DNA from: Geranomyces variabilis
Lineage: Eukaryota; Chytridiomycota; Chytridiomycetes; Spizellomycetales; Powellomycetaceae
Direction: 5' to 3'
DNA: 64,000 nt
Assembly (NCBI GenBank): GCA_027603065.1
Contig: JADGJP010000037.1
Span: 175,976-239,975, forward strand
Part shown: piece by piece, positions 1 to 10,525 of the stretch
How positions within the stretch are numbered: the first letter of the stretch is position 1
Layout: each line of letters starts with the position of its first letter
The notes under the pieces: model-generated
Database searches by the model: none
What the model saw: only the letters and a program-made list of their open reading frames with translations
What the model was told of the DNA's origin: nothing
Translations under genes and position numbers: made by a program

Positions 1-445
1 TTGGCAGAGCCAAGTTGGGCCGCGACCGTGGCTGGGTCCCAAAACGGATGCAGTGCTTGAAGGTTATGCGCGACTTGGGCAGAAAAACCTGCTTATGATT
101 CCGATTGCGTTCGTGAGCGACCATGTGGAGACGCTGTTTGAGGTCGATCTCGAGTACGGGCATTTAGCTAAGGAGGTAAAGCACATCTGCCGTCGCGCGG
201 TCGGCCTGGAGTCAGGTTTGGCTAACACTGTGGTATGCTGGGCTTTGCAGAAAGGACTGACTGGCTACAAACGTGTCGAGTCCCTGAACGCCGACCCGCT
301 CTTCATTGAAGCGATGGCCGACATTGTCAAGTCGCACATCGCCGAGAACAAACCCGTGTCAACGCAATTGCCGCTTCGGTGCCCGATGTGCACCAATGAA
401 AAGTGCGGCGAGTCCAAGCGCTTTTTCCAAAACCAGCGGTTTTAG
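1..445 (+). CDS. HEM15: Ferrochelatase, C-terminal part, cut by the window edge
   Basis: Terminal enzyme of haem synthesis; inserts ferrous iron into protoporphyrin IX at the mitochondrial inner membrane. The frame is open from base 2 and begins with the family motif WQSQVGPRPWLGP, then IAFVSDHVETL, RVESLNADPLF and a C-terminal cysteine cluster CPMCTNEKC. In known ferrochelatases with this tail the three cysteines plus one upstream bind a [2Fe-2S] cluster; all three are present here. An intron of 75 nt (176-250, GTAAAG...TTTGCAG, branch CTAAC near 220) must be removed to give LAKE-KGLTGYK, matching the family. It is a multiple of three and has no stop, so an unspliced message stays open. Stop at 443-445. 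The N-terminal part lies outside the window. Identity is secure; the intron is inferred from family alignment by memory. Confidence 0.95.
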   Translation, partial: WQSQVGPRPWLGPKTDAVLEGYARLGQKNLLMIPIAFVSDHVETLFEVDLEYGHLAKEVKHICRRAVGLESGLANTVVCWALQKGLTGYKRVESLNADPLFIEAMADIVKSHIAENKPVSTQLPLRCPMCTNEKCGESKRFFQNQRF

Positions 446-528
446 TCCCTCGGGCGCCGGACAACTTTTTACCAGTTTCGTGACCTTCTGGCGTAATTAG
501 TCTCCTCGCTTAGCGACATTAACATACT

Positions 529-546
529 GTCGTCGTTTACGACGAC
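529..546. terminator. Perfect hairpin between two convergent genes
   Basis: GTCGTCGTTTACGACGAC is a perfect inverted repeat (7-8 bp stem, short T-rich loop). It lies between the 3' ends of the convergent ferrochelatase and mitochondrial ribosomal protein genes. A role in 3'-end formation is only inferred; the rest of 446-733 holds nothing I can name. Confidence 0.3.
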
Positions 547-733
547 CCGGGCACGTTACATAATAGCAATGGAAAAATGTACATTAATTTGGCGTAAAGA
601 AGTGGAATTATTGACTGAAAACTAGTGGGAAGGAGCGATGTGCAGCTGACGTGCGCGTGCCTCAAATATGAAGGACTGTCGGCGGAGTGCGAAAAGTGGT
701 ATCAAAATGGAACTATGGATGCCCCCGGGCGAA

Positions 734-1286
734 TCATGCCGCCAGCGGCGTCTCGACAGCTTCAGTGGCAGCGGTCTCGGTGAGGATGCGCTTGTATAGC
801 GCGGCAGACGTCGGGCACTCGCGCAGATCAATTGCGACTGTCTTTCCGTCTTCTATAAAATTGAGAGAGCGGCAAGTGACAGGATCAGCCTGGGCTGATT
901 CCGCAACTGGGACATCATTCCGCCATTTCTCCGTGCCCCTTACCAAGTCCGAGCGATATCGAGCAGTTTTCTGCTTCTTCAGGAGCGGTGGTAAATTTAA
1001 TGTGCGGGTTACTGTTGTGGAGTCGCGGCAACTCGTTGACGTAGAATGAGCTGATGAGAAATATGCACGTGTCAGGTATGCGGATCCCTTTGTACTTGCA
1101 GAGCGGTTTCGGTGATCAGCAGTTCGCTTTTATGTCTCTATACCTGAGGGCTGGTTTTGCAATGCACTCATCGGAACCAAAGACGACGCCGACGTGCTTC
1201 AAACGAGGCAGTGCCTGTGATGAGCCGTTCCCGACGGCCAGATTCCGCGAGAGTGCCTTTACGGAGAAGGTCTTGATAGCGTTCAT
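734..1286 (-). CDS. Mitochondrial ribosomal protein of the L51/S25/CI-B8 family (mS25/mL61-like)
   Basis: Three exons, 1144-1286, 944-1050 and 734-852, give 122 residues; introns are 93 and 91 nt with GTATAG...CATCAG and GTAAGG...TATAG ends and the phases close exactly. The product is a small thioredoxin-fold protein: LPRLKHVGVVFGSDECIAK, then FYVNELPRLHNSNPHIKF, then SISLGLEDGKTVAIDL. The order basic N-terminus, F-x-x-NELPRL-x-x-x-NP segment and a final strand with DGK is that of the mitochondrial ribosomal proteins mS25 and mL61 and of complex I subunit B8. I favour a mitoribosome subunit, because the NELPRLHNSNP block is typical of mL61/mS25. The start ATG at 1286 is the only one in exon 1. 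It is head to head with the ING gene, 200 bp between start codons. Confidence 0.75.
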
Positions 1287-1486
1287 GCCTTTTTGCGTTT
1301 GGGAGAAGGGCTTGCCAAAAGAGAAGGAAGGTCAAGAAGATCGACGGAACAACAGTCGTGGCTGCGCTGGCTTACGTAATGCGTTTCCAAAACAGCAACA
1401 CCGTCGTTTCTGACCAACCCGGCTGTCCAACTTCTGCCAGACAACAACCTGGCAAAACACTCATTCCCCTTTAGTAATTACGCAAA

Positions 1487-2715
1487 ATGTCCAGCATCCT
1501 CTCCGATCAGCAATACACAGCGGACGATGCCCTCGCCGACTACCTCGACTCTATCACAAACCTCCCATCCGAGGTCTCCTTCAATATGCGCGTGCTCCGC
1601 GACCTCGACCACCGCGTCCACGCTCTCGTGGGTTCAATGCGCAATAACTCTCGTTCATACACGGCGATAATGAAGCAGAGGCGGATTGATGCAGCAGCTG
1701 CTGCCTCTGCTGCATCTGCTGCGTCTGCTGGTGGTGGTGCTGCGGCGGGTGCCGGCGGCGGCGACGGCAGTGCTCGTGGTCAAGAAACGACCGAAAAGCC
1801 ACTTGCGACGCCGTCCAAAATCCCACGCTCGGCGGTTGCGGATGCACGAGGCGCGCTGAGTGGATACCGGAGTGACTATCGTATGGCTGTGGAGCAGTCA
1901 GACAGGAAATTGGATGCAAGCCAAAGGTTGCTTGATCAGGTAAGAATCTTCAACATGCGTTTAAAGCGCTAATATCTGTGAGCTTCCAACGGCTTTATCC
2001 GCCTTGCTCTTGCATCCCAAAAATCTGCAGTTCTCAAGCCACGTGTCCCGTCTCGAAAAGATGCTGGAAAAGCACGAGGCCGAAAACGAAGAATACCAGC
2101 AATCAAGCATGTTGTCCAAATCCACCGGCGGACTCGCGTCATCATCAGGTGCAGCGCGCAAGCGTAAGCGCACCGCGACGGAGGAGCGCTCACTGAATGT
2201 GTCGTCGCCACAGCGTCGTCAGGACAACCAGCCTCACCACTCGCGACGGGAAGAGCTGATGATGGCTGCAGCTGACGATGCGAGCAGCAGCGGCGCCGTG
2301 ACAGGATCAGAGGACGAGCATCTGTACTGCACTTGCAATAATGTGTCGTATGGCAGCATGGTTGCTTGTGATAACGAGCGGGTATGGGGCTAATATTATT
2401 TTAGGTTGATACCTTCCCTCTTGCTGACCAAAATCCTTTTCCCAGTGCCCAATCGAGTGGTTTCACTATGCATGCGTCGGCCTGACAGCTCCTCCCAAAG
2501 GCGCATGGTTTTGTAAAGCCTGCACCGCAAAATCAGCGTCCTCTTCTCCTCCACTCTCACACACCATTCTTGTCGACGAACCCGATGTTGTCGACATTGA
2601 TGGTGACGAAGACACTGGTCGTCGGGCAGCTGTTGCGCAGACGAAACGGGATGAGCGGAGGCACAAGAAGCGACGGCTTGCGCCAAGTGCGACTGAGAGA
2701 CGAGATCGCTCTTGA
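1487..2715 (+). CDS. ING-family chromatin protein with C-terminal PHD finger
   Basis: Exons 1487-1939, 2031-2381 and 2446-2715 give 357 residues. The N-terminal part (residues about 10-55, [25 protein letters not shown]) is the ING helical domain, which packs against histone acetyltransferase or deacetylase partners. The middle is low complexity, with Ala/Gly runs and a basic RKRKR stretch. The C-terminal PHD finger has all eight zinc ligands: CTC, then CDNERC, H and C in HYAC, then CKAC, with the aromatic-cage region of H3K4me3 readers (S-Y-G-S-M-V-A-C). It would sit in a NuA4- or Rpd3-type complex in the nucleus. The tail ends in basic RRHKKRR. Introns are 91 and 64 nt, with a CTGAC branch in the second. 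Which yeast paralogue (Yng1, Yng2, Pho23) it matches cannot be told from sequence alone. Confidence 0.88.
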
Positions 2716-3025
2716 GGCTCTTCCGCCCTACCTAGCGAGTATTGTAGTTTTTCTTAGCTACTCCCTCCCCTCTGTCGTTTTATCACTGCTTTGTTTTGCA
2801 ACCCCTCCTTTGGCCGTGTAGAAGGGAGTGGGGAACACGGCCGTATCCGCCGGTTTGGGCAGCACAAAGCACAGTACTCTCCAAATACATGCGGAGTCAC
2901 TGGCTGTCACAATCAGTGGCTGTGCACCCAATAACGCCTCGTTGTGCGCCCCCCCTTTTATGACTCTTCGCTCGCTGGCCCCGGCGCTCCCGTTTCCTCG
3001 TCGCTTGCTACTAATTTATTTTTAC

Positions 3026-4030
3026 ATGCCCATCCTCCCGCGTCTGGCCCTCCGCTCGCCATCCGACGTCGCTCCATACCTCTCTCTCCTCGCTCAGGTC
3101 CGCATCAGGCTCGAGTCCGAGTCCGTTGCCGCTTCGAATGAGCCCGTCGCCGACCGCCAAGTTGCAGTAGCGGGCGCGCGGAAATGGCTGTTTCGTCGCA
3201 TGGAGGAGCTTGAGGCCCTTGGAGACGATGGAGAGAATGCGCTAGAAGAGACGGGAACGGTTCTCGGCCTGCTGATGGGGACCGGTGCGGCGGGAGGCGG
3301 AGACGGCGAGGTGGAGAGCAGAGATTGTCGCCGCGTGGACGCGCCGGATAGCGGTGTCGAAAGTTGGGCGTTTTCCAACATCACCGTCAACATCGCCGAG
3401 CCAACGGCGTCAAAGACGGGTGACGATTTTGAGATCGGTCGACAGATTTGGACTGCTGGCGTGGTGCTCGCTCGGATCCTGGACGCCGGGTTATACCAGC
3501 CCATCACCTACTCCGACCACGTCCTCGAGCTCGGCTGCGGAACAGGCCTCACCGCAATCGTCGCAGCCTCCGTTCTCCCGACTACGACCCGCATCACCGC
3601 AACCGATTTCCACGAGACGATTCTTGCCACCGCACGGACCAACGCTGCAACAAACCAAATCAACCGCGTGCGATTCGCCACATTAGATTGGAACAACATC
3701 CCCAGCGGAAACCTCACGAAAGGCGTAGACTGCATAATCGCCGCCGACGTAGTATACGATGCATTCCACGCCGTCTTGCTACCCGAGGTCGTGCGCGCCA
3801 TCTTTCTCCAGTCGGGCGTTGCTCGCGGCCATGTGTGCATCGTCAACCGGATCCGCGATCAGTTTTTGGACCATGTGAGGGACTTTGAGGCGAATATGCA
3901 CGCTGCTGGGTTTGAGGGTGGCTGGACGTGGGCGGACGAGCTATTGGCAGACAAATGGCGTGGCGAGAGGCGGAGATACAGGGTCTACCAATTTTCTTGC
4001 TCCTCGGGGGCCGCCGCTAGAATGGGCTAA
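3026..4030 (+). CDS. Putative SAM-dependent protein methyltransferase (METTL21/EFM-type, Pfam Methyltransf_16)
   Basis: Single exon, 334 residues from the ATG at 3026; the frame is open further upstream and an ATG at 2960 is an alternative start. Motif I is VLELGCGTGL (about residue 167), the acidic ribose-binding position is in ITATDFHETIL, and DWNNIP followed by AADVVYD is the post-II motif. This arrangement belongs to the seven-beta-strand lysine methyltransferases that modify translation factors and other cytosolic proteins. The first 120 residues are helical and not catalytic, as in the EFM2 and FAM86 groups. The target is unknown and I cannot assign a precise member. The C-terminus has WADELLADKWRGERRRYRVYQF, the usual last strand. 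It lies 310 bp after the ING stop, same strand. Confidence 0.82.
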   Translation: MPILPRLALRSPSDVAPYLSLLAQVRIRLESESVAASNEPVADRQVAVAGARKWLFRRMEELEALGDDGENALEETGTVLGLLMGTGAAGGGDGEVESRDCRRVDAPDSGVESWAFSNITVNIAEPTASKTGDDFEIGRQIWTAGVVLARILDAGLYQPITYSDHVLELGCGTGLTAIVAASVLPTTTRITATDFHETILATARTNAATNQINRVRFATLDWNNIPSGNLTKGVDCIIAADVVYDAFHAVLLPEVVRAIFLQSGVARGHVCIVNRIRDQFLDHVRDFEANMHAAGFEGGWTWADELLADKWRGERRRYRVYQFSCSSGAAARMG

Positions 4031-4158
4031 TTTATGCTTATTAGATAGAACACCTTTGTAGCTAACTTAAAAACCTATCATTATGAAATAGATTATCTAT
4101 ATGAGATGGCCGAGTCTTTTGTTTACTGATCTCGCTGCCCTGCGTCGTGCGCTGCAGA

Positions 4159-4614
4159 TCACCGTCGACCCCAGAAATATCTGTGCTCGTCGCAAGCTGC
4201 CGGAGACCCCGCAGCAGTAACTTTACTCGCGCGGTCCAGCAGCTCCCGATGCGCGTCCACCTCTCCACCAGGCCCGTAAAGAATCGGCGCTCCATTTCCC
4301 TGCCCCCCAAAATGGAACGCACCGTCCGTCTAAAAGGGACACCCAATCCGTAAATCAGCAAAAACATCTTGATTTTCCGACAGCATCGACCTCGTGTGTG
4401 CTCAAAGGCAAATACCCACATTCGGTTGTAAAGCCGAACTCGCCAACCACTGTGACACCGTTCCTTCTCCCGGCTCATACCGCGGAAGTGAACCGATATC
4501 GCTTCTGATTTTCCGAGCGTCGCCGCGTGGGCTGCTGGGTTCTGAAAGAACCAGCGAGTTTAAGATGTTTGTCGGGTCTAAATTTTGCGCGAAATTTGAG
4601 ACAAAGCCTATCAA
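4159..4614 (-). CDS. Hypothetical protein, 121 residues, two exons
   Basis: I do not recognise this protein. Exon 1, 4420-4614, reads MIGFVSNFAQNLDP and continues with a proline/serine-rich stretch; exon 2, 4159-4329, reads TDGAFHFGGQGNGAPILYG and ends FWGRR. A 90-nt intron with GTGGGT donor and TTTTAG acceptor joins them in phase 0. The donor is weak, but intron size and phase fit the neighbours. No signal peptide or membrane segment is apparent. It is probably soluble; no function is proposed. It shares an intergenic zone with the methyltransferase, 3' ends facing each other. Confidence 0.45.
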
Positions 4615-4765
4615 TGATTATCTTTGCTCGGGAAACTAGAAACCACACATTCTTATATCGCTCACACCTTTAAACCGCATATCGACCCGGCGCCGCGGCG
4701 GCGAAGGAGCGTAATTTGGCAAGCCGGACCACGTGATGGGGCTGATAGTCAGCGGAGCGACCGAG

Positions 4766-5395
4766 TTAGGGTTCTGCGTTTTGGGGTTTTACACCATGCG
4801 GTAAGCGACACGGGCGGCCGACAACCTCTCTCATTCGCATGGCAGATGTCCGCACCTCGTCCCGCAAAGCCGCAGCCTGGACCTCAGCACGGCGTCGTGT
4901 TGTCTGCGCAAAAAATAAAGCAACGCAGAAAACCGCTTTTTTCAGCAAGAGCTTTCTTTTAACCCCTACCCGGTCGCTTACATTGTCCTGATACGCAACG
5001 ACGTGCGCATCGCGAGGTCTTGGCGGCGGCAGCGGCCCAGTCTGCGACGACGCTGAAACCGCACGCAACGCTTCATCTGCATGCTGACGCACTCGCTCTA
5101 CGCGCCTCGCCGCAGAACCACGCGCGCTGTCCAAAATCGGTTGCGTGCCAAACCGACCGCCTTCGACCCCGACCGGCCCGCGGTTGGCTTCACTTTGCGG
5201 CGGTGCTGTGTGAGAAAAAAAAAAAGTGTTATCATCGGTGAGAAAGCGGGCACATCCTGCAACCCCGCACTCGCGAGCGAGCTGTCCGAATCAGACAATC
5301 CATCAGCATGCACCTTGCCGTTCCGGATCCCGCCGCCAGGAGCCGTCCAAGTTCACATTGGACAGCGCATCGTCGTGCCAGCGGCCGTGACTCAT
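4766..5395 (-). CDS. Hypothetical helical protein, 147 residues, three exons
   Basis: Exons 5314-5395, 4982-5205 and 4766-4903 join in frame (introns 108 and 78 nt; the second has a good GTAAGC donor and GCGCAG acceptor). The protein starts MSHGRWHDDALS, has a proline-rich middle and an Arg/Glu-rich helix with VERVRQHADEALRAV, and a second helix TTRRRAEVQAAALRDEVRT. The heptad-like spacing suggests a short coiled coil. No catalytic motif or membrane segment is seen and I do not recognise the family. The 78-nt intron is a multiple of three and open, so retention would insert 26 residues. The first donor, GTGCAT, is weak, so the start is uncertain. Confidence 0.5.
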
Positions 5396-5771
5396 TTTTT
5401 CGTAGCTGTATGCTCGAAAATTCTGCGTAATTCGTTCGCCCTTGTTTTGCTTACTGACCTGGAGTTTTGGAACCGGTGGGTGAGGGCTATTTTTAAACTC
5501 TAAGTTCTTACAACAATAGCGCGGCAGAAGATAGCCTCTTACTGCTGACTGCGACACATTGTACATGTCGGAACAGACGCAGTTTCAAGTCGGCACACAC
5601 CCGATGCTGTCAGACTCCAACTGCGCGAAAAGGGCAGTGTTGGCGTGTGCGCAACATCGAAAACTTTCTGGTCTTGATGTTTCATTTCGCAAATATGAGG
5701 CCAACAATTTTACTACTATATGAGCTATCTAAAAACACTAACGCCGTTGCAAAATTGGGTTTCCCAAAACC

Positions 5772-7951
5772 TCATCCAACCTTCGGCCTCCTCCCCGCAC
5801 CAAACCATCCCGCAACCCTCTCCGCAGACGGAAACACATTGAGCAAGTTTCTCGCCGCAGGTTCATAAAACATTGCCGGCGCAGTCGCACTGCGACGCAT
5901 AGTCGGCGATACAGGCGAAGGAACCGGCGACGGTCCAGATCCAGCCTGCTGGACCGACGATGTCAAAATTATTGTCGGCCTCATTACAAGCTCTGAAGAG
6001 CTCTGTTGTCCAAACCGCCGGCCATTCTGCCCCTGTGAAAGCATCTCAATATGCTGATGTTGGACCTCACGGTGCATTTGCTGATGCTGAATCGCACGTC
6101 GTGGTGGCGGTGAAGCAGTGGCTTGGGATGGTGGGCGGCGTGGCAAAGGCGGTGATGTCCGTGGTTGTCTGGTGCTGTTATCACCAGATTCATCTCCCAG
6201 TCGTGATCCCATCAAGCAGCTGCCAGCAGCCCTTTCAGAGATCTTTTCAAAATACATCAGCGCGTATTCATTCAGAGTTCCTTTGACCCGGCAAAGGTCT
6301 TCCAAAAGCCCCTGGATGAGCCGCACCAGGGGTAAAAAGATGTGAGAGTAAACGTCTTTCTGTAAGGACATAATGGGATGGTGCGATCCGGCCGCCGAGT
6401 CGGTAATAGGTGTGTTTATGCCGCCAGCGGCAAAGGTGTTTGGCAAATCCTGAATTCCTGTCTGGATATTGTCGATGACTGTTTGGCTGAGGGCAGATAG
6501 TTGCGCAATATCAAAGCGTCGGCGAAGTTTGCGGTTTAGGTGATGTGGGTCGGTTGTTGTGAGTTTCTGGTGCAGACCAAGGCTAATTCGAGTCAATTCT
6601 TGGACATGCTCATTCAGCGAGGACGGCGAGGGTGATGGGATTGACGGTGACGGTGGTACATAAGCGGAAGATGCTTGTCTCGCCGCTGACCCCGGCCGCG
6701 AGTCTGTAGTTACATCATCCAAAGGCCGACCCTGCCATGTCGATGCAGGCGGAGTGTTCCTGATGACGACATCCTCGAGCTCTCCAAACACTGACTTTCG
6801 AACCGTTGACGAGATGCTGGTTCCGGCAATAGCGATGGGACTCGAAACCACTCGCCGGTTCATATCCATCTCGTTGCGGAGGTTGGCGAGAAGCGATTGC
6901 GTTTCTTCCAGGTCACGTTGAAGAGTCTCATTCCGCTGGCGCAACAACTCGGCCGCGTCGAGATCCGTTCGGAGCTTAGCGTTGGCCAATTGTAACTCGG
7001 TTGCAAGCGCAAATAGGACCTCTAACTCCGTGTGTGATGGCTGCAAGCAGCGGAACAACCAAAGTCAGTTAGCCCGTCAAGGGGGGAAACATGAATACAC
7101 GCTCTATCTCGCTCGTACACATACCGTCGTGAAAGTCTCCGCCTTTTCAAGCGGATCACTTGCTTCCGCCGTCTCAGCATCCTTCAACATTGCTTCGAGT
7201 CCCGCAATCTTTTCCGTCAACCGCAAGTTTTCCCGCTTCGTCTCAGCTTCCAGCTCCCTTGCCGTTGCCACTTCAGCCGCCAGGGCATCGATTTTTGCTT
7301 CTGACACGCTGCGCTCCTCCGCGGCTCTAAGCGCCTTCTGCAGCGCGCGAGTAAGGCGAGCAATCTCCGCGTCTTTCGCTTCAAGCTCCGACGAGAGTTC
7401 CGCTTGGCTTCTTTCTAGATTGCGCAGGTCACGCTCGTGCCGCAAGGCGGACCGAGTAAGCTCTTTGCTTTCTTCGCGTAGCGTCCGAACCTGCAAACAG
7501 GAGCAAGTGAGCGGATTAGCTGGCCATGTCCGTAGACCCCTGCCAGAGTTTTTTGTCCTTTCGTGCCCGTACCAGAAGCTCGAGTTCGGCGTTCCTGTCG
7601 TCGGCGCGCTTGCAGTTGGCCAAAAGCTCCAGTCCATATTCCCCTGCCAGCTTCAGCTCCTCATTCTTTGCCTCAAGAATGCGTTCAAAGTCCACTTGCG
7701 GCGGTGGGAGGAGGTCAAGCGAGGGATGGCTTGAGACGGGCGAGGCGGGAGACGCAAGCTGCTGCTGTTGGAGCGAGCGCCGGAGAGCGGCGAGAATGTC
7801 TGGAGACTGGGCAAGAGCGGCCTCTAGAAAGGCGAAGAAGAAAGCAACAATGGCTCTGGTTGAGTCGGAGTTTTCGCGGGAGAAAGAAGTATATCTTGTG
7901 CTTACGCTGAGAAGAGTCTATGTTCTGCGCCAGCGTTGTGTTGAGGAGCAT
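5772..7951 (-). CDS. Long coiled-coil protein, 643 residues, function unknown
   Basis: Exons 7906-7951, 7573-7823, 7125-7490 and 5772-7040; introns of 82, 82 and 84 nt, phases consistent. After a short N-terminus (MLLNTTLAQNIDSSQ) residues about 60-330 are almost continuous heptads (LERSQAELSSELEAKDAEIARL, then TELQLANAKLRTDLDAAELL), followed by a serine/proline-rich linker, a predicted helical segment around residues 410-490 (LQKDVYSHIFLPLVRLIQGLL), a Gln/Pro-rich region and the C-terminal RSATAPAMFYEPAARNLL. The layout resembles cytoskeletal or vesicle-tethering adaptors, but I cannot name a family. The 2-kb gene is head to head with the membrane-protein gene at 8240, 288 bp between start codons. 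Confidence 0.72.
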
Positions 7952-8239
7952 GTATATGTGAGAGAGAGAGAGAGAGCAGGCAGCGGCGGGTTATGGAGTT
8001 GTAAAGAGTTGGAAGGGTTTTGAGTGTGTGGTGAATGTAATGTAATGGGCACGTTGTTATCATGGGGCTCCATCCTAGGAAACGCCGCCCCGTGCGAGAT
8101 TTGGCGGAAATCATCCCCGTCACCCGGCGCCCCCAAGAAAAATCGACAGCTCAGGAATGCTCTCTCTCGTCTCTCTCTGCTCCAACAAACAATCCCTTTC
8201 CCCTCCTCCTCCTCCTGCGCCCCCTTCAGCTCTGTGGCC

Positions 8240-9519
8240 ATGGCGCTGCCCGACGACACGCTGCCGACCGACCTGACATCATGCATCGAAGTGCTCGCCT
8301 CGCTAAACAACTCCATTGCAGACGGCCAGGACGCGGTGTTGAACCAGGCGCTGGACCTTGGCTTGCAAGCCGACACTATAAATTGGATTCGTATGTCGAA
8401 AAGCTCTGCCAGCGTTAAGTTCCTCATGCATTGACCGCTGACAGTGGAATATATCTTCTCGCTTTGTAAGTTTCCCTTCTCCTCGAGACATTACTCATTA
8501 TCCTGCTGCTCGACCGGATAACCGCCCTCCGTCACAAGCCCACGCGAATCACATTCTTCCTCGCCGTGACGACTAGCATTCTCTTTGATTTACTCATGAC
8601 CCTCGGTATGGCGAGAAAGAGAAAAGCAAAAATCAACCGCTTATCCGGAAACCTAAGTTCTTCTTTCTTAAAACCAGGATCAAAGGTCCCATGGTTCTTT
8701 GACATCACCGGCACATATCTGTACTACTGGGCTCGCGGCCCGCTCGCCGCGCTCAGTCAGTGGACAATAACCCATCTCCTTTACCTCCGCGTCAGCGATG
8801 CGCTGACCCGTACCGCTGGCCGGCCGGTGGCGCAGATCTGCCTCCTTCTCACCGCTTTGGTGTTCCCCCTCGAACTTGCAAAACAATGGTATGGAGCGAT
8901 TAAATTTACCATGACTGGGATAGAAGATGGATTGTATCTTCCCGCGTTGGGGTGGTTTACGACTGGTAAGAGCACCGCGCCGGCGCGCGCTCGGTGTTGC
9001 GGATTTTTTGCCCCCCGCAATCCGCATGTTGAAAACGGGGTGATTGTTCTTTTTACTCTGCTTATAGCTTATCGCTTTGCACTCGACCTCGGCTTCAATT
9101 TCTACGCCTTCCGTGTCATCTACGGCAGCGGCGTCGCCACAAACGCCAGCAACTCCGTCCCACACAGCCGTTTAATGTCCGAAGACTCTGCATTCATCGT
9201 CGGCTACGTCGCCCGCACACTCCTCTTCCTCGCCTCCGACATCCTTTTCGTGATCGCAACAACTGTCGGCGACAGCGACTATGACATCAGCTTCCGCACG
9301 CTTGCCGTGTGGGCTTGCTCACAGCTACTAGGCCCTATTAAGCCGTATTTGATATGCACCGACATGGCGCGGATTCGTGGACTATCTGCAGACACGGCGT
9401 CGCCACCTTCGTCTGCGGATGCGACAAAGGTGCAGAGTTCTGGGAGCAAAGCTGGTCAGGATGTGTCACGTAGGTCAATCACAAAGCTCAAGACGGCGCA
9501 GATGGAGGGAGAACCGTAG
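8240..9519 (+). CDS. Multi-pass membrane protein, 341 residues, function unknown
   Basis: Exons 8240-8390, 8471-8605, 8678-8965 and 9068-9519; introns 80, 72 and 102 nt, the first with a CTGAC branch at 8438. The acidic N-terminus (about 50 residues) is followed by LSLLLETLLIILLLD, FFLAVTTSILFDLLMTL, a segment around TYLYYWARGPLAALS, AQICLLLTALVFPLELA, FALDLGFNFYAFRVIYG and TLLFLASDILFVIAT, so six or seven membrane helices. The last 60 residues are polar and Ser/Thr/Lys-rich, probably cytosolic. No transporter or enzyme signature is seen. A damaged copy of its last exon follows at 10050. I infer a lineage-specific family with at least one recent duplication. Confidence 0.75.
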
Positions 9520-10049
9520 CAAAATGTGAATACGATTATTTGAAAATCTATGTTGACTGAGATAGCGCAAAAAGAATTATTATACAGTATGCAAATGCGG
9601 CGTGCATCTCGAGCTTGGTGTAGCTGTCAATGGGCCTGTTCGCCGGTCAGGTGCGCCAAATTTACGTTTATTTCCAAATGATGCTTCCAGTTCAAGGTGC
9701 TGAGAAAAGACATAGCGGGAATTCTACCTTTCTATCGCGGTATACAACCTGTTCTGGGCAAGCGCGGGCTATCTTCCTTCTGTGGCTGTCGGCGCTTGTC
9801 CGGTGGCACCCAGACTCGACAGCTGTCAGTCTGTCACGGTTAGATAAAACTCCCACCCACCCTTTCCCCGGCAGCGAAACTGAAATGCGTTCCTATGAGC
9901 CTTTCCCTCCTCCTCTCTGTACTCTCTCCATTCATAATGTGGCTGTAGTATTGTTGTTTGTCCGTTTGCGATATATAGTCTCGCTTCTCGTACGGTTTCT
10001 TACTATCATATCTCCGTCTGCGTCTCACAGTCCGCCATGTCGGCGCGGT
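9520..10049. other. Intergenic stretch, no supported gene
   Basis: A 192-codon open frame runs through here on the plus strand but lacks coding character except where it enters the relic at 10050. A decayed upstream part of the duplicated membrane-protein gene may lie around 9630-9700, where GQVRQI faintly resembles RPVAQI of the parent; this is too weak to annotate. Confidence 0.3.
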
Positions 10050-10393
10050 AATTTGGTTCACAGTCGACCTCCGATTCAACTATTACACTTTCACGATGAT
10101 CTACCGCAGCGGTCTCCAAAACCGCATCCGACGGAGACACCCATCAAACTCCTCTTTCTCGCCTCCGAAATCCTATTCGTGGTCGCCCACGACCGTTCGC
10201 GAGAGTAGCAACGATTTGTACGGATATGGCAAGGATTAGGGCGCTTTCGGCGGATACGGGGTCCACGGTGTTCTGCGGACGCAACGAAAGTCCAGAGTGC
10301 GGGTGGTAGGAAGCCAGGTCAGGAGGACCCATTATCATGGCTCCCGCTGCAGAAACTTACGACGGCCAATTTGAACAGTACGGAGAACCATGA
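10050..10393 (+). pseudogene. Decayed partial duplicate of the membrane-protein gene at 8240-9519
   Basis: Three blocks match the last exon of the upstream gene in order: FTVDLRFNYYTFTMIYRSG (parent FALDLGFNFYAFRVIYGSG), KLLFLASEILFVVA (parent TLLFLASDILFVIA) and ICTDMARIRALSADTGS (parent ICTDMARIRGLSADTAS). The tail ends in GGAGAACCATGA beside the parent GGAGAACCGTAG. The blocks are in different frames, the SRLMSEDSAFIVGYVAR region and about 20 residues after VGDSD are lost, and stops interrupt the copy. Nucleotide identity is highest in the third block. It is a direct-orientation tandem copy about 0.9 kb downstream of the source, now non-functional. Confidence 0.75.
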
Positions 10394-10525
10394 ATCAAAT
10401 AAAATATATGGGGATTGGTAAATACATATTGAGTGAAAGAAAATAACAGCAACCGACAAAGTGATATGATATGCCAAGCTCAGGTGTCTATCTACATGGC
10501 TCTCTTTCCGGACGAGGGGGAAAAT

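Noticed and set aside
8391-8465. Micro-exon 8445-8465 in the membrane-protein gene
   Set aside because: It has canonical edges but its donor cannot be followed by any in-phase acceptor; a single 80-nt intron ending at 8470 joins the frames exactly.
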